In this document: in pieces, positions 49,591 through 61,170 of the stretch
Position numbering within the stretch: position 1 is the first letter of the stretch
Layout: every line of letters begins with the position of its first letter
Assembly (NCBI GenBank): GCA_026260175.1
Contig: JAKCWW010000359.1
Span: forward strand, 40,201-104,200
Source: Reticulitermes lucifugus
Lineage: Eukaryota > Arthropoda > Insecta > Blattodea > Rhinotermitidae
Direction: 5' to 3'
Length of the DNA: 64,000 nucleotides
Made by a program: the position numbers and the translations under genes
The notes under the pieces: generated by a model
What the model saw: only the letters and a program-made list of their open reading frames with translations
What the model was told of the DNA's origin: nothing
The model's database searches: none

Positions 49591-52500
49591 TTAAGGCTGC
49601 GGAGCGTCCAGCAAATTTGAATCGTACACCATTCTAACTGACACCTTGTAGCATATCACAGTAGTCCCAACATTGTTAGTAAGTGTCCAGTACAAACTTC
49701 CTGCCACCTGAAATTGTAAAACAAAACACGTTATCGTAACACTTCGGGCCTCTGTTGAACAATCCCGATGGTGCTGAAATTAAAAACAAAGATTTATCGA
49801 TTATTTAGCATGTTTGTTACCTGAGATTAAGCTTCAAAGGGATTGTGGGGGGAGTAAAATTTGGTATTTAAACCTAAGAGAAGAAATTAGATTGAGTGAG
49901 CGTGATTTTGATATTCTCAAGCGGTGAATTAGAATTTTACTGTCTTATGGGGTGTGACGCCGTGTTGTCTGTAGAAATTTGTTGTTGGTTCGGACGAACC
50001 TGCTGCCTTCATCTTCACGGTACTGATGGTGACACTGGGTTACATAAAAATGTTGGTAAATTTACACCCAGTAGCGGACCCTTGTGAACTCTGTAATCAA
50101 CCTTCATGCTCCATAAAACGCAGATTATTTATTGGCCAGTTGAGCGACTATTAGCGTTTGAAGAAGGACCGTACTCTAGGTAGCTGGTTGAAATAAATTG
50201 CCTGTCGGTCTTACAGATTAGTTCCTCACTCGGGAGAATTATATTCCGGTCAGTGTCAACCCCTGTTGGAAGACTTCGAGGTTGGATCTGTGGGGATCTC
50301 ACAGGGTCAAGTCTTCTGGGATGTTGGAGAACAGTCAGTCGTCCAGCATCGCAGAAGACTTGGATGTTCAGTACCACCAGTATGGGGACCTCAAACCTTA
50401 CACCTCACATCTCTCACCCCTTTCAAGTGCCTGTCCTTATGTAGCTAGTTGAACATTCTCATAACACGCGTGCATGAAGTGCACACAGTATTGCACCATT
50501 CATTTTTCATTCCAACGGGAGACAGTGATAGGTACTGAAATAGAAACGAAGCAAAGGGCGAGTCATCCATTACTCTCCACCTACGTGAATTATCGAGAAG
50601 TATGCACGTCGGCCAGACATGACTTTTTTTAGAGATAAAAAAAAGAAGGCTCAGTGAGATAATCAGATGATTGAGTATAGGTATTTCCACAGCGTACATT
50701 TGCAGTTGTTTTATTGCAAAGTACATGATTCTTTCTTTGGAGTTAATCAATGCATTTGTAAGAAATTACATTCCAAACGGAGTAGACTTCTTTACGTTTT
50801 GCCCGTTTCCTTTTCTCAATTATACCAGCATAGCGGCAGTGTACACGGCTGACGCGGAACATAAATTATTGTCGTTAATATTCGGTACTAAATCTCTAAG
50901 GTAGGGCCGTGCCATGGCTCAGGCGGTTAGTCGCCGGCCTCCCACCACGGAGGCCCGGGTTCGATCCCTGGTCAGTCCGTGTGGGATTTTTGGTGGACGA
51001 AGTGGCACTGAAACAGGTTCTTCCCCTAGTACTTGGCTTTTCCCCTGTCAATTTCATTCCACCGGTGCTCCATTACACGGAAAAATGAAAAAATCAACTT
51101 CATCACAGGGTTGCACAAGAAGTCTCAAGGCTGAGGTGCTTCCGTAGCATCTGCTGCGGGGCCCTTCACCATAAAATAAAATCTGTGAGGGAGCCGGGAT
51201 AGTGTTGTCGGTACAGTGACTAGGCTATGGGCTGTTCAATCTGGGGTTCTATTTCCAGTAAGAGCAAGAGATTTTTTTCTCCCGGGGTTCTGGGTGCCTC
51301 CCCCCCTATTGAATGGGTACTGGGGGCTTTTTTCCTGCAGGTAAAGTGGCAGGAGCTTGAAGCTGACCACGCACTTTCCTTCTAGTGCCGAGGTTAAGAA
51401 TGATTGGAACTATACCTCTACTCCCCCTATATGCCGTCATAGCGTGCACAGGTACAACTATACTTTTTGTACCTTACACTAAATCTGTCATAATGGACCC
51501 TCGAAAAAATATAAATTTCATTAAGTGATGTTTTGTAGACTGATCTGTTCTCTTCTGTTGATACGGGTACATGAAAATTTTACATGGGCGTGTGCAATTT
51601 TGTATGGAGGTACGAGGCTGTATCGCAGACGTACCTTACTCTTTCACATTCATTTTACATGATAACAATTACACGCATGAAGAAGGTGCGACGATTTAAT
51701 GTAACATCTGACAAATTTAGCATAGTCAGATCTGTGGCAATTATGCACGGAAGTAATTGTGTAATTATAAATGTATATTTTTGATAACCTACCGAATATA
51801 CTGCTGCATTTTGAGGGAAGTATGAATCGTAATTGCTTCCCAAAATGTCTTCGTAAAATTATGCGAGGTCCAGTTTTAAACGGACGTGGCGTGGTGAGAG
51901 TTAATGAGTCGCTGCACACTCTGCATGATTCTCATACTGACTGTTAAAATGTGACACACTTGTCTTTTGAATTATGAGAAAGAAAATGTGACGTACCGGG
52001 GGCAGGTCCGATGCGAAGTTCACGACAGCCGAATATTGGTTGAAATTGCCCGCTCTCACAGGGCAAACTGTATCCGACCCAGCGGCGCAAGGAGCAGGGG
52101 TTGCATTCACAACGAGATTTATTCCATTCAGCCTTAGGTAGACGTTCTGGTATAGCGCGTCCGATTCGGAACCTACAAGAAACAAAACACTCTGATACAC
52201 ATTGTACTCTTAACTGTCGATTTATCAGCGTTTATTCATATAATTAGCAAACCCTGAGAGCGAAATTGACAATTCAGCACCACTTGTATGAAGACTCGCT
52301 CTTTGACACAGTTTATCTAAACAAGTCACAAAACCGAAAGGCACAACGCCAGACAAAGACGACGGTGATCCACTTCTGAAGTGGATTCTAAGAAAGACAC
52401 AATAGCCGAATGCATCGTTTGTGGTGAGTGGCTTAATGAGGACTGAAAACACTGCAAATTTTATAATAAATGGGCTCATAAAACAGCGTAGGAAGCTCTT

Positions 52501-55500
52501 TTTTATATAAACGTGATGTGTGCAAATTTAAAAGTGAGATTAAATTGCTGTGGCATTTGAAACTACATCGTGTCACATTCTACTCGACAGATTTCGTCGT
52601 GCTGTGAAATGAGACTTACTTTTGACCATTTCCTCGTCATTAAATAAAACTTTGGTGTGTAAATGAAGTTTTTGTGTAAAGAAACCTCACAAAATTGCTA
52701 TTAGTGTTGTGGATTTAATATTTCACCTTATTGAAACAAATTACTGAGAGAATACCTTAAATACCCGTAGTTAAGTTCTTGTTATGTGCTCTCTATCCCT
52801 GAGGCTTGGAGACCCTTCTTGTATACACAACCCGCGATAAGGGCATTTTCCTCAGACATTTAGTATACTGAAGTATTTCTTTGTTCCGTTGTTATGATGA
52901 AGTTAAAGAAGCTCCAGGTTATACGACATGTTGTGACGTAACCTGAGGACCCCGTTCTTCTGCGATGTGATTACACGTCACTGGGTAATCGGTTCTCGAC
53001 GTTTCGAAGGAATATAACGCTTTCGTTTTCAAGGGTCTAGCGATATCGGGTATTTAGACCCTTCAAAATGAAGAAAGTATGTTCCTTCGAAACGTCGGGA
53101 ACCGATTATCTAGTGACGTGGAGTCACATCGCAGAAGAACGGAGCCCTGAACTACAGGGCCGGTAAAACTGCAAGATTTGCAGGACATGCCCTGTACCAG
53201 AGATTTTATTACCCTAAGTGACTGAGTACATAAATGTGTAATATGGAGTATTTTTGGAGAAGAGACCTGTTAGTCTGTCGGCCAAGTAATTTTCCGGTTA
53301 AAGAAATCTAAGGCCTAGCATCGTGTTTGCGGAAGCCCGTATACCAGTTCAAATCATTCTTTTCCTTCACGATGTATTTCAGTAAAATATTTTACTGCCT
53401 CTACTTTTGGGTCTGACACGTTGCTTCTTACATTAACAATTTTCATCCGAAATTTGTGCCAATTTGTCTTTTACCCCTTGCATGCCTCATGTAGCATCCT
53501 TATGGACTTAATCACAGGCAATATTAAATAAGTCGTACAAATTATGAACATTTTTATAATTTAATATAAACATGTTTCCGAATTTAATTGCGCCAGAATG
53601 TAGACTTGTTCTACTGCGCATCCAGCTTTAACGGTTGCATTAAATAAAAAAATTAGCCGTAAATTTCTCAGTGTTCTCTGATTCGTTTGAACGAAGTTAA
53701 GTAAAAAATTAAAGGTAATTTTCTTATAAGTTCTAACAAAATAATCACACAGTATTTGGACATATCTTGTTTTTTATACTTTTTCATCTTTTTTCATCTT
53801 TCTTTAAAATGTACTTCCCGCAGCTTCCTACAAGATACTTGATTCCGTCAGTAAGAAATATTTTCCGTTGAGTCTTCAAGAAGTGTTGCATCAGTTCGTT
53901 CCATGCAGTGTTACCGGTCCTGAACGTTTGGTTGCCTTCGATACGCCCGTCTTTCTATCTGATTGTTAACCTAATACGTACTGGGCCGATAGCTTTCCAG
54001 ACCGCTCATTGCCAACACCCCCCCCCTTTGAATTGTTCTGGTCGTTCATAAATTTTATTCCGACTGCTACTTGTTGACTTCCTTTACTGAATTACTACAA
54101 TTCTTCTGTGCATTTCACTGGTTTTCACACCCCATACCACACATTTCGGGTTACAGACCGCTCTACCCTCCAGCTCATTCTGTCAGTGGGGAAGCCATGT
54201 TAAAGTGTCTCACTACAGTTGCTACTCAAAAGGGAATACTACCCAACTATTTCCAAATGAAAGAAGGTTTATATCCATCGTTATTATTTTTATTTTGTCA
54301 GCGCTTGTGTAACCTAACATCGCCTGTATTCTCATCTTAGTTTTCCCTCGTACGTTTAGTAAGCAGCAGCCAATGGACTGAATTTCTTTTCTTGGAAATA
54401 CTTCGCTGTTCTGCAAAATACGTAGAAGAAGAAAACCAGTTAAGTAAATTTAGAATTCGATAGTACTTCAAAGAAACTTTCAAAACAAAATTTAACGTCC
54501 ACATATGCAATAACCCATAATTATTTATCCAAAAAGGAAAGGTGTTTCGGGCAGACCAAAGGAGAGAGGGGATTGGGAGAAAGCAAAACATGGGCGTAAG
54601 AAGGGATTTGTTGCGTGTAGTTGGCAGCAGTGCATTGACAAACACAGGGCAATGATCCAACAGAAGGCAATATCATGATTACGTAAGCACCACATGACAA
54701 TGTCGTGCGTGTGCAACGTGTGTTCAAGAGACTATTAACACAAGAAACTGTCCAACATCACAGGGCAGTCTGCGGCGACACAGACAGTTGGTGGACACAG
54801 GAAGTGTTGTACGTCGTAAGGGTGCCGACAGACCAGCTGCATGCGCTGGAACTGGCAATGTCTTGCAGGAACTGCAACGCTCGACGCGTGACAGTTCTTT
54901 GGCCCTTTCCCTTTCGCAGAGGACGCTGTGCGCTTGGGGCCTAACTTGGACATGCTGTGCATGTATGGAGCGCCACAAATTGTAGGATGCAGGATTGATC
55001 GTCACTGCTGTTTTCTAACAGGATGGAGTCCTTCCTTATTGGACATAACAGAAACGCGAGTTCTTAAGTGCAGCTCTTGGCGATGTTTGGTGTAGCTGGA
55101 GAGGTTCAATACTTTGCTTCCACTGCCTTTTCTCCTGAGCTCTTCCTCTGGGTTCATATCTAACACACTATATGCGACCAGTGGCCACACTCAGGCCTTA
55201 TATTCACCAAATAATTGCAGCTGTATTTTCCTCATTCACTCCAGATGTACTTAGTAATACACGGCGATAGTCTGCTCGCCTCTACCATCTTTGCTGTCTT
55301 GCAACGGTAACCTTGTGGAGATGACACGAAGCGTCATGACTTTGAGTATCTTGTAATTTTTTCATATATGGATGTTCGGTAATGTTTCTGAAATAAATGT
55401 TTATTTTTGGATAAATAATTGTGGGAAACCCTGTATAATGTGGATGATTTTTATGGGAAGAGCGCTGAAAGAAAAATGTGTTATATACTTGCAAATAAGC

Positions 55501-58500
55501 AGTTCGCTGAACTCTTACCTGGTATGAAAGTTGAGGTGACGGTTGTAGTGGAGCCTATAACTATGTTGCAAGGTGCTGAAGAACACCCGTCGATGGTGAT
55601 AAACAAAGCATCATACTCAGAACCTGTAACGAAACCGTGGAAGATAAGTATGGTCTATCCGACATGCATTTCTTTTTATATCCAGAATAGTAGCAACAGA
55701 TCACACTCTGTATGAGTCAGAATCTTTCAATGATTTTGAAAGCCAATAAATTATTAATAACGGCAGCAAATTTAAAATATTTTTGAGTCACAGAAAGACG
55801 TCAAAACTGATCCACAAGGAACGTAGTACAGATTAAACCCGGTAAACAATATCTACCGTTCTGTTAAGAATATTCTATATTCTCTTCTCTTATCTGAAGT
55901 CCTAAGTATTAAAATGCATAAAACTACAATTTTATGTGTCGAATATTTGGACCTAAATAGAGAAAATAATAGGACGATGGAGAAATCTGTATAATAAGGG
56001 TCTTCATTACATGTGTGGTTCACCAGACATCAAACCAAACAGTTTGAGAGCAGCAGAACGTGTTTTACGCATCGGAAATATGATAGATGCATACAGAATT
56101 TTAGTTGAAAGTGCTGAAGGGAGGGGACTGCTTTGGTGACCTAGGCTTAGATGGGAGATTTAAAACGGACCTTTGAAAAATACACTGTAAAGCTGTGGAA
56201 CGGATTTAACTGTCTGGGGTTATGGTTCAGTTCCGGACTCTTGTGGAAGTCGTTATAAATATTCGGGCTCACAAAAGACGGGAAAATTTTGACTATCTGA
56301 GAGACTTTCAGCTTCTCAAGAAGAGCCAAACTGAATGAATGTATAAAGACTTCGTTAAAAATTTATGATTCATCATGTAGAGAAATTTCCAAATTACCAC
56401 CATTCTCCTCCTAAGTTGTTATCTTTGCTTGTTAAATAGTTTCTCGTAGCCAATGTATTATAATATGTTTAAAATGAAGTATATGATGGCGGTGGGGAAA
56501 TATAAATTCGGAAAATTCTTGTTGTTATGAGTTCAGGAACATATAAACCTTTCTAAAATTCTTAATGTTAAACATATAAAATATTTATGTTCTGTTTGGA
56601 GGTGAAAAACGTTTATGTTGAGGAACGGACATCAATTAGAAGTGCATAATTAAGGAGACAGGTAGGCCTGAGTTGGGCATTTAGGATGTTAGTACATTAC
56701 GAACAGCTTGTGATCTATGCAGACCACATAATATTGCTAGGATAGTGAAAACTATGAGTTTTCCTTGGGCCGAATGTGTACTTATACTGAAACTGCGACA
56801 GGAAGGTGTGTTTGCAAAGACAGACGGATGTTGGAGGTAACATTAAAATGAACCTTGGGGAGCAGATTGTGTGGAGAGAGGTGGCAGGAACTGAGTCAGG
56901 AACAGCATTAACCGTATTCACCCGATCTTATCGATCCATAATATATGGACTACAATATTAAAATATTAACACAGAACAATTAGTGTTCTATATATTTATT
57001 TCATTAGTTCTTTATTGAATTCACAAAAATCGGCCACTTCGCGTAGAATGTTAGGAAGTGCAGTGGTTGACTGTGCAGTTTAAGGCGAGGAAATTTGTTG
57101 CTTGTTATTTACTAGTGCTACGTTAATTTAGTATAGTGGTTGGGTTTATATACGAATGGAACAGTCATTTGCTTAGCGTTTCTTTCTAGATAGTGGATTT
57201 AAAATCAGGTGCTAGTTTCACTGGTGACTAGGAACGGCACTTTGTACTTGAGCTTAATACACCGTAATCAGTTGTCTTCAAAGGCTCGCTCATAGAACGC
57301 ATATTCGTTTATTATACAGCAACAAAAGCACAAGAAAAGAAAAATTCTTAGAAAAGCTTATGAGCTCTATATTCCTTTAAAGTGTTCCATTTATTTGTGG
57401 TTGATACGCGGCTTGAGGACCGCTTTTTTTAATTTTGCGCGGCCCTCGAAGTGAAAATTTAAATTAAATTCTGTAAAATCTTGCTCCTCTTTGGGGTCTG
57501 AGATTTCAAACAGAATTTTCGCCTTGTCTTCTTGTCTCGTAGGGAGCTTCGGCGTCTGTGGTGATTTGTTATAAGATGAGAAAGAGGCCATCATGTGGAT
57601 ATTGTACCTGATAACTCTATTTTCTTCAGTTATATTCTAGATAATTTTTTTTTTGCTGAAGGAATTTTCACTTTCTTGATCAGTGTCACTGCAAGGGAAG
57701 TTGTGTAATTTTAAGTACCAATATCAAACAAAAACGCGGAACAGACTCAAGCAGGTTTATTTATTTATATAATCTTCAAAGCAACTGGCAAACATAGGCA
57801 ATAATTTTAAGAGCTCAGGAAAGCTCCGGCTGTCAGTGTTCAATTTATTTAATGTTGCGTGTTAAGTGTTAATCTATGTAGTTTACTTCATAAAATACAC
57901 TATTTAATTTGTTTCTTTTAGCAACAGACTGTACTGGTAATAAATGTTCGATCAATTTATTCCTTGCAACAAGAAAGCTTTACTGTATAATAGTATTTCA
58001 TAAAATATTTAATTAGGATTAACCTCCAGTTTATGCGGTATTCTTTTTCATTGAAATTTCACCACCTGTAAGTGTGGTCCAAACTAAGATACTAAATTTA
58101 TTATTGGCCCTCGCTTGTGAATACCGCTGATCTAGGTTTGCATGAATACGGCAAAAAGGACTTATTAATTCATTTTTTTATCCATGGGCAAAGTATCTGA
58201 CAAAGTGTCTGACATAACCTCGGTTCCGCTCCTTTACCATGTCTGTAACAATTAACGTACCAAAAAATTCGATATACAACATGTAGATGCATTTGCGGTT
58301 TTTTTTGTGAAGGGCCCCGCAGCATATGCTACGGATGCACCGCAGCCTTGAGGTTTATTGTGCAACCCTGTGATGACGATGATTAGCTTTTTTATTTTTA
58401 CGTGTAATGGAGTACCAGTTGAATGAAATTGATAGGGGAAAACCGAAGTACTCGGAGAGAAATCTGTCCCAGTGCCACTTTGTCCACTACAAATCCCACA

Positions 58501-59053
58501 TGGACTGACCCAGGATCGAACCCGGGCCTCCGCAGTGAGAGGCCGGCGTCTAACCGCCTGAGCCGTGGCACGGCCTGCATTTATGATTTACTTTACGTAC
58601 AAGCTTCTCATTTCTAGCTGGAATGTTTCTCTAGTCTTTACTATGAAACTGGAACCTGATTACAGCTTACGCCACGTCTCAATGCTAATAGCTGGAGAAC
58701 GAACACGACGGTTTTCTGAAATAGTCTCCAACCCAAATGTTTAGAAGCCTACATGAAATTGAATTATTGAAGTACACAGAACAGAATTTCGCATGATCGT
58801 CAGATTGATATTGATGGTATTATTCTCAAAATTGCGAATGTGGGAGTCTTGTATGGTGTTGCATGAACATACGCCAGTTGGCTCAGAAGTTGCTATAGGT
58901 GCCCACCTTTACGTAGAAATGGAGCAAAATAATAATTGTGGCGTATATTAGAGTAAATTCAAAATTCACTGTTTACTTACCGCAGTCTTCGTATTCGACA
59001 GCTTTGGTGCATGCGCACCAAAGCAAGAAGAGCAGGGCTGTTGAACGGAACAT
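49591..59053 (-). CDS. Npc2-like: NPC2-like secreted lipid-binding protein, ML domain (copy C)
   Basis: Four coding exons on the minus strand: 59053-58981, 55623-55519, 52172-51997 and 49707-49591 (stop TAA), with GT-AG introns of phases 1, 1, 0. The product is 156 aa. The signal peptide covers about residues 1-18 (cut after TKA18) and the mature chain starts VEYEDCG, the usual NPC2 opening. The family cysteines are C24, C38, C43, C88, C96 and C137. The loop DGCSSAPC spans 36-43; NLT and NAT sequons occur in exons 2 and 3. Differences from A and B: exon 3 is one codon shorter, and after the last cysteine there is a longer tail ending LLDAPQP. Introns are much larger (3.4, 3.3 and 2.3 kb) and carry SINEs A and B and a 207-bp hairpin. 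It is the most diverged paralogue in sequence. Ligand unknown. Confidence 0.93.
50101..50195 (+). repeat. Dispersed repeat D copy in copy C intron 3
   Basis: CATGCTCCATAAAACGCAGA, GGCCAGTTGAGCGACTATTA and TTTGAAGAAGGACCG match repeat D order. Confidence 0.55.
50904..51182 (+). mobile_element. tRNA-derived SINE A, full length
   Basis: Pol III A box TGGCTCAGGCGG (50915-50926) and B box GGTTCGATCC (50958-50967) at tRNA-like spacing. The body has GTGGGATTTTTGGTGGACGA, CCAC/CATTACACGG and GGGTTGCACAAGAAG, ending GCTGCGGGGCCCTTCACC with an ATAAAATAAAAT tail. Possible worn target duplication AAATCTCTAAGG / AAATCTGTGAGG. In copy C intron 3, antisense. Confidence 0.88.
51187..51460 (+). mobile_element. 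tRNA-derived SINE B next to SINE A
   Basis: Head GCCGGGATAGTGTTGTCGGT and GACTAGGCTATGGGCTGTTC, worn B box GGGTTCTATTTCC, then GAGCTTGAAGCTGACCACGC, GTGCCGAGGTTAAGAATGAT and TATACCTCTACTCCCCCTAT. It directly follows SINE A in the same orientation. Confidence 0.85.
52944..53150. repeat. 207-bp near-perfect hairpin (95-bp arms)
   Basis: Arms 52944-53039 and 53055-53150 are inverted copies: for example CCGTTCTTCTGCGATGTGA pairs with TCACATCGCAGAAGAACGG, and GACGTTTCGAAGGAA with TTCCTTCGAAACGTC. The loop is 15 bases. It lies in intron 2 of copy C, so the pre-mRNA could form a long double strand. Probably a foldback element or two head-to-head copies of one repeat. Confidence 0.9.
54690..54990 (+). 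pseudogene. Possible mariner-type transposase N-terminal fragment
   Basis: Reading VDTGSVVRRKGADRPAA, then NVLQELQRSTRDSSLALSLS and LCAWGL resembles the helix-turn-helix linker of insect mariner-type transposases (GSV-K/R-GRP followed by an RSP-S--ASRELG-type helix). GC is higher than the surroundings. In copy C intron 2. A moderate match only. Confidence 0.45.
56255..56345 (+). repeat. Dispersed repeat D copy in copy C intron 1
   Basis: GACGGGAAAATTTTGACTAT, CTGAGAGACTTTCAGCTTCT and CAAGAAGAGCC follow repeat D. Confidence 0.5.
58299..58575 (-). mobile_element. tRNA-derived SINE A, full length, with poly-A tail
   Basis: On the minus strand: GGCCGTGCCACGGCTCAGGC head, A box TGGCTCAGGCGG-like, intact B box GGTTCGATCC, body GGACAAAGTGGCACTGGGAC, GGTTTTCCCCTATCAATTTC and CATTACACG, end GGGGCCCTTCAC then eight A. 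The same element as 50904-51182. In copy C intron 1, sense to the gene. Confidence 0.9.
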
Positions 59054-59111
59054 CCTCTTCGGTAGACTGTTGTAGCCTGTGTACTATAGAATTCTGCCTG
59101 ACATTCAGGTA

Positions 59112-59117
59112 ATTATA
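59112..59117 (-). promoter_or_regulatory. Possible TATA box of copy C
   Basis: TATAAT (in CATATAATTACC) on the minus strand, about 60 bases upstream of the copy C ATG. The position suits a short 5' leader. The surrounding DNA is AT-rich, so chance is possible. Confidence 0.35.
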
Positions 59118-59119
59118 TG

Positions 59120-60675
59120 AATCTCCACAAGATAACATCTATCAGGTCACGTAATTATTTATTGGAATTGTCGATAAGTATCGCAGATCATCTTGTTAAA
59201 GTGTCTACGTGAAAACGAAATGTTCTTCGCATGACTGACACGGATTTTCCATGATAAAAGCAGAAATGTGTTAAAACTGAGGCCTTGAGAGCTAAACCAA
59301 TATCTGAAGGCTAAAGCAGATAACAACGTAAAAACAGCATTGGAACTTGTTTGAAAGAACAGGACACTCGCCTCTACGGTTAAGGGATATGCAAGAACTA
59401 ACTAACAACAAATTAACTAAACAGGTAGCTAGCTAATCAACCGATTAACTAAGCCAACAAATTGTCAGTTAATCAAGAAATTCTCGCATTTTATGGAACT
59501 GAAAGCTTCGTTACTGTTTCACTTGTCCCTGTTCCAAGAAAGCTGACTTCATTTCCCTCCTCTTCCCCAACCAGCCTTTCTGAGAACTCATTCAACAGTA
59601 TTGTACTTGGAGTATGTACAAAAATAATTTTAAAGTCATGCTGTGACTTTGCTTGTCCTCATCTTAGATGCAGTGAATCACTTCAATAAGTGTGTGCACC
59701 TTGTCAAGTTAGTTTCTTATGCGCGTTCGCAACATTGCGAAAAACGACTATTAGCTTCGTCATGTCCGTCTGTCTGTCTGTCCGTCCGCATGGGAACAAC
59801 CTTGCTCCCACTGGACGGATTTTCATGAAATTTGGTATTTCAGTATTTTTCGAAAATCTGTCGAGGAAATTTAAGTTTCATTAAAATCTGAAAAGAATAA
59901 CGGTTACTTTACATGAAGACATATGTGTATGTATGATAATATCTCGCTGAATTCTTCTTAGAATGAGAGATGTTTCAGACAAATTTTGTAGAGAAAATTA
60001 AAACATACATTTCTAGCTGAATACGTTTTCCTAACCATTATGCCGTTTATGAGATAATGTGGAAAAATATGGTGCAGAAAGACAGCTCACAGATGACGAA
60101 ATAATATGACGCATGCAAGGCTACAAACACACTCAGAATACGCAACACTTATTGCTTTTCCACGGCAACACGGTAACGCGAACGCGTCGCAATATTACGT
60201 TATACGTACATTGCCTCTCTTGTTATTCCCCGCTGAGGATATCGGTTTCCACAGTATCTATCAAGTGCAATGACATTGTACTGGTTAAAAAGTTCCACTT
60301 ACTATGTCACGCCACCTTCCGGCCTTATATGCAGTTTTGTGAGTGCCTGTAGGTGGAAAGTCTTGACATATCTACTCTTTTCTACAAGCGGGCATTGAAT
60401 TATATCGAAGCAGACGTGTGTATACCGTCACTCCATTCTTATGTACATGACAATAGACATTCCCACTGACGGTTTTGCGATTAGCTGAAACACACACGGA
60501 ATTATTACGATTGCTTATTTAAAAATGGAACTGCTACCCGAAACTTCCTTCATTGGACACCCAACATGAAGAAACTTAAAGTATAATTCAAATTGAATGG
60601 AGAATAATTATAAAATTACTCAAAACATCGGGATATAACGTCGAGAAGGACTACATGCTCCACTGCTCACAATTA
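59120..60675. other. Upstream of copy C; dispersed repeats only
   Basis: Repeat D on the minus strand at 59395-59505 (GTTCCATAAAATGCGAGAAT, TTAGTTAGTT tail). 59745-59885 holds GTCTGTCTGTCTGTCCGTCC and TGGACGGATTTTCATGAAAT, a motif found in many animal dispersed repeats. No gene seen. Confidence 0.5.
59395..59505 (-). repeat. Dispersed repeat D copy with TTAG-type tail
   Basis: Minus strand: TTCCATAAAATGCGAGAATT, TCTTGATTAACTGAC, TTGTTGGCTTAGTTAATCGG, then TTAGTTAGTT. Good match to 18507-18612. Confidence 0.6.
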
Positions 60676-60679
60676 TATA

Positions 60680-60863
60680 CAGTTGAACCTGGTTATAACG
60701 ACATCGGTTAATGCGAAACCTCGTCTATAGCGCCAGATATTCTGTGACACCAATAAATTCCTCGCCATTAACCACAACATTATACTCCTCGGTTAGAACA
60801 TCACCGTTTATAACGACACAAAATATTCAGTCCCTTTCGTGACGTTATAACCGAGTTCGACTG
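60680..60863 (+). mobile_element. Tc1/mariner- or pogo-like MITE, 184 bp, with TA flanks
   Basis: Ends CAGTTGAACCTGGTTATAAC and CGTTATAACCGAGTTCGACTG are inverted repeats of about 22 bp, flanked by TA (60678-60679 and 60864-60865). No coding frame. The other copy is at 15861-16046. Confidence 0.88.
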
Positions 60864-61137
60864 TAATTATATTTTTAACTTATAGGCCTAAATATACTGT
60901 TTTAACTTTTCGACTTGTATGAAATACAATATAACATGTTTACAACATTTGTTACTTATTCATATACAAGTGGGGATAATATAAAATACTGTGATTATAT
61001 AAGATCATGTTATAGGTAAATATCATCTCAGTTTTCAACATGCACATAACAACCATTATTTACGAGAGAGCTGAGATCTCAAACTTTCCACCTAAAGGCA
61101 TTCAAAAAACTGAATACCTCTATATGGCATATAAGGC

Positions 61138-61170
61138 CTGATGATGGCTTAACATGTTAAGCAGAAACGT
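61138..61170 (+). ncRNA. Hammerhead-like hairpin motif, copy 3
   Basis: CTGATGATG, a GCTTAA/TTAAGC stem around CATG, then AGAAACG. Same form as the copies at 8739, 44824 and 62201. Confidence 0.4.

Noticed and set aside
50904-50975. tRNA gene at the SINE A head
   Set aside because: Has A and B boxes but no intact acceptor stem, and is followed by SINE body and tail found at other loci.
55419-55715. 98-codon plus-strand frame
   Set aside because: Antisense shadow of copy C exon 2 (55519-55623).
57391-57594. 67-codon minus frame in copy C intron 1
   Set aside because: The end (GGGCCGCGC, GCGGTCCTCAAGCCGCG) looks like worn repeat sequence; no family match and no signal or splice structure.
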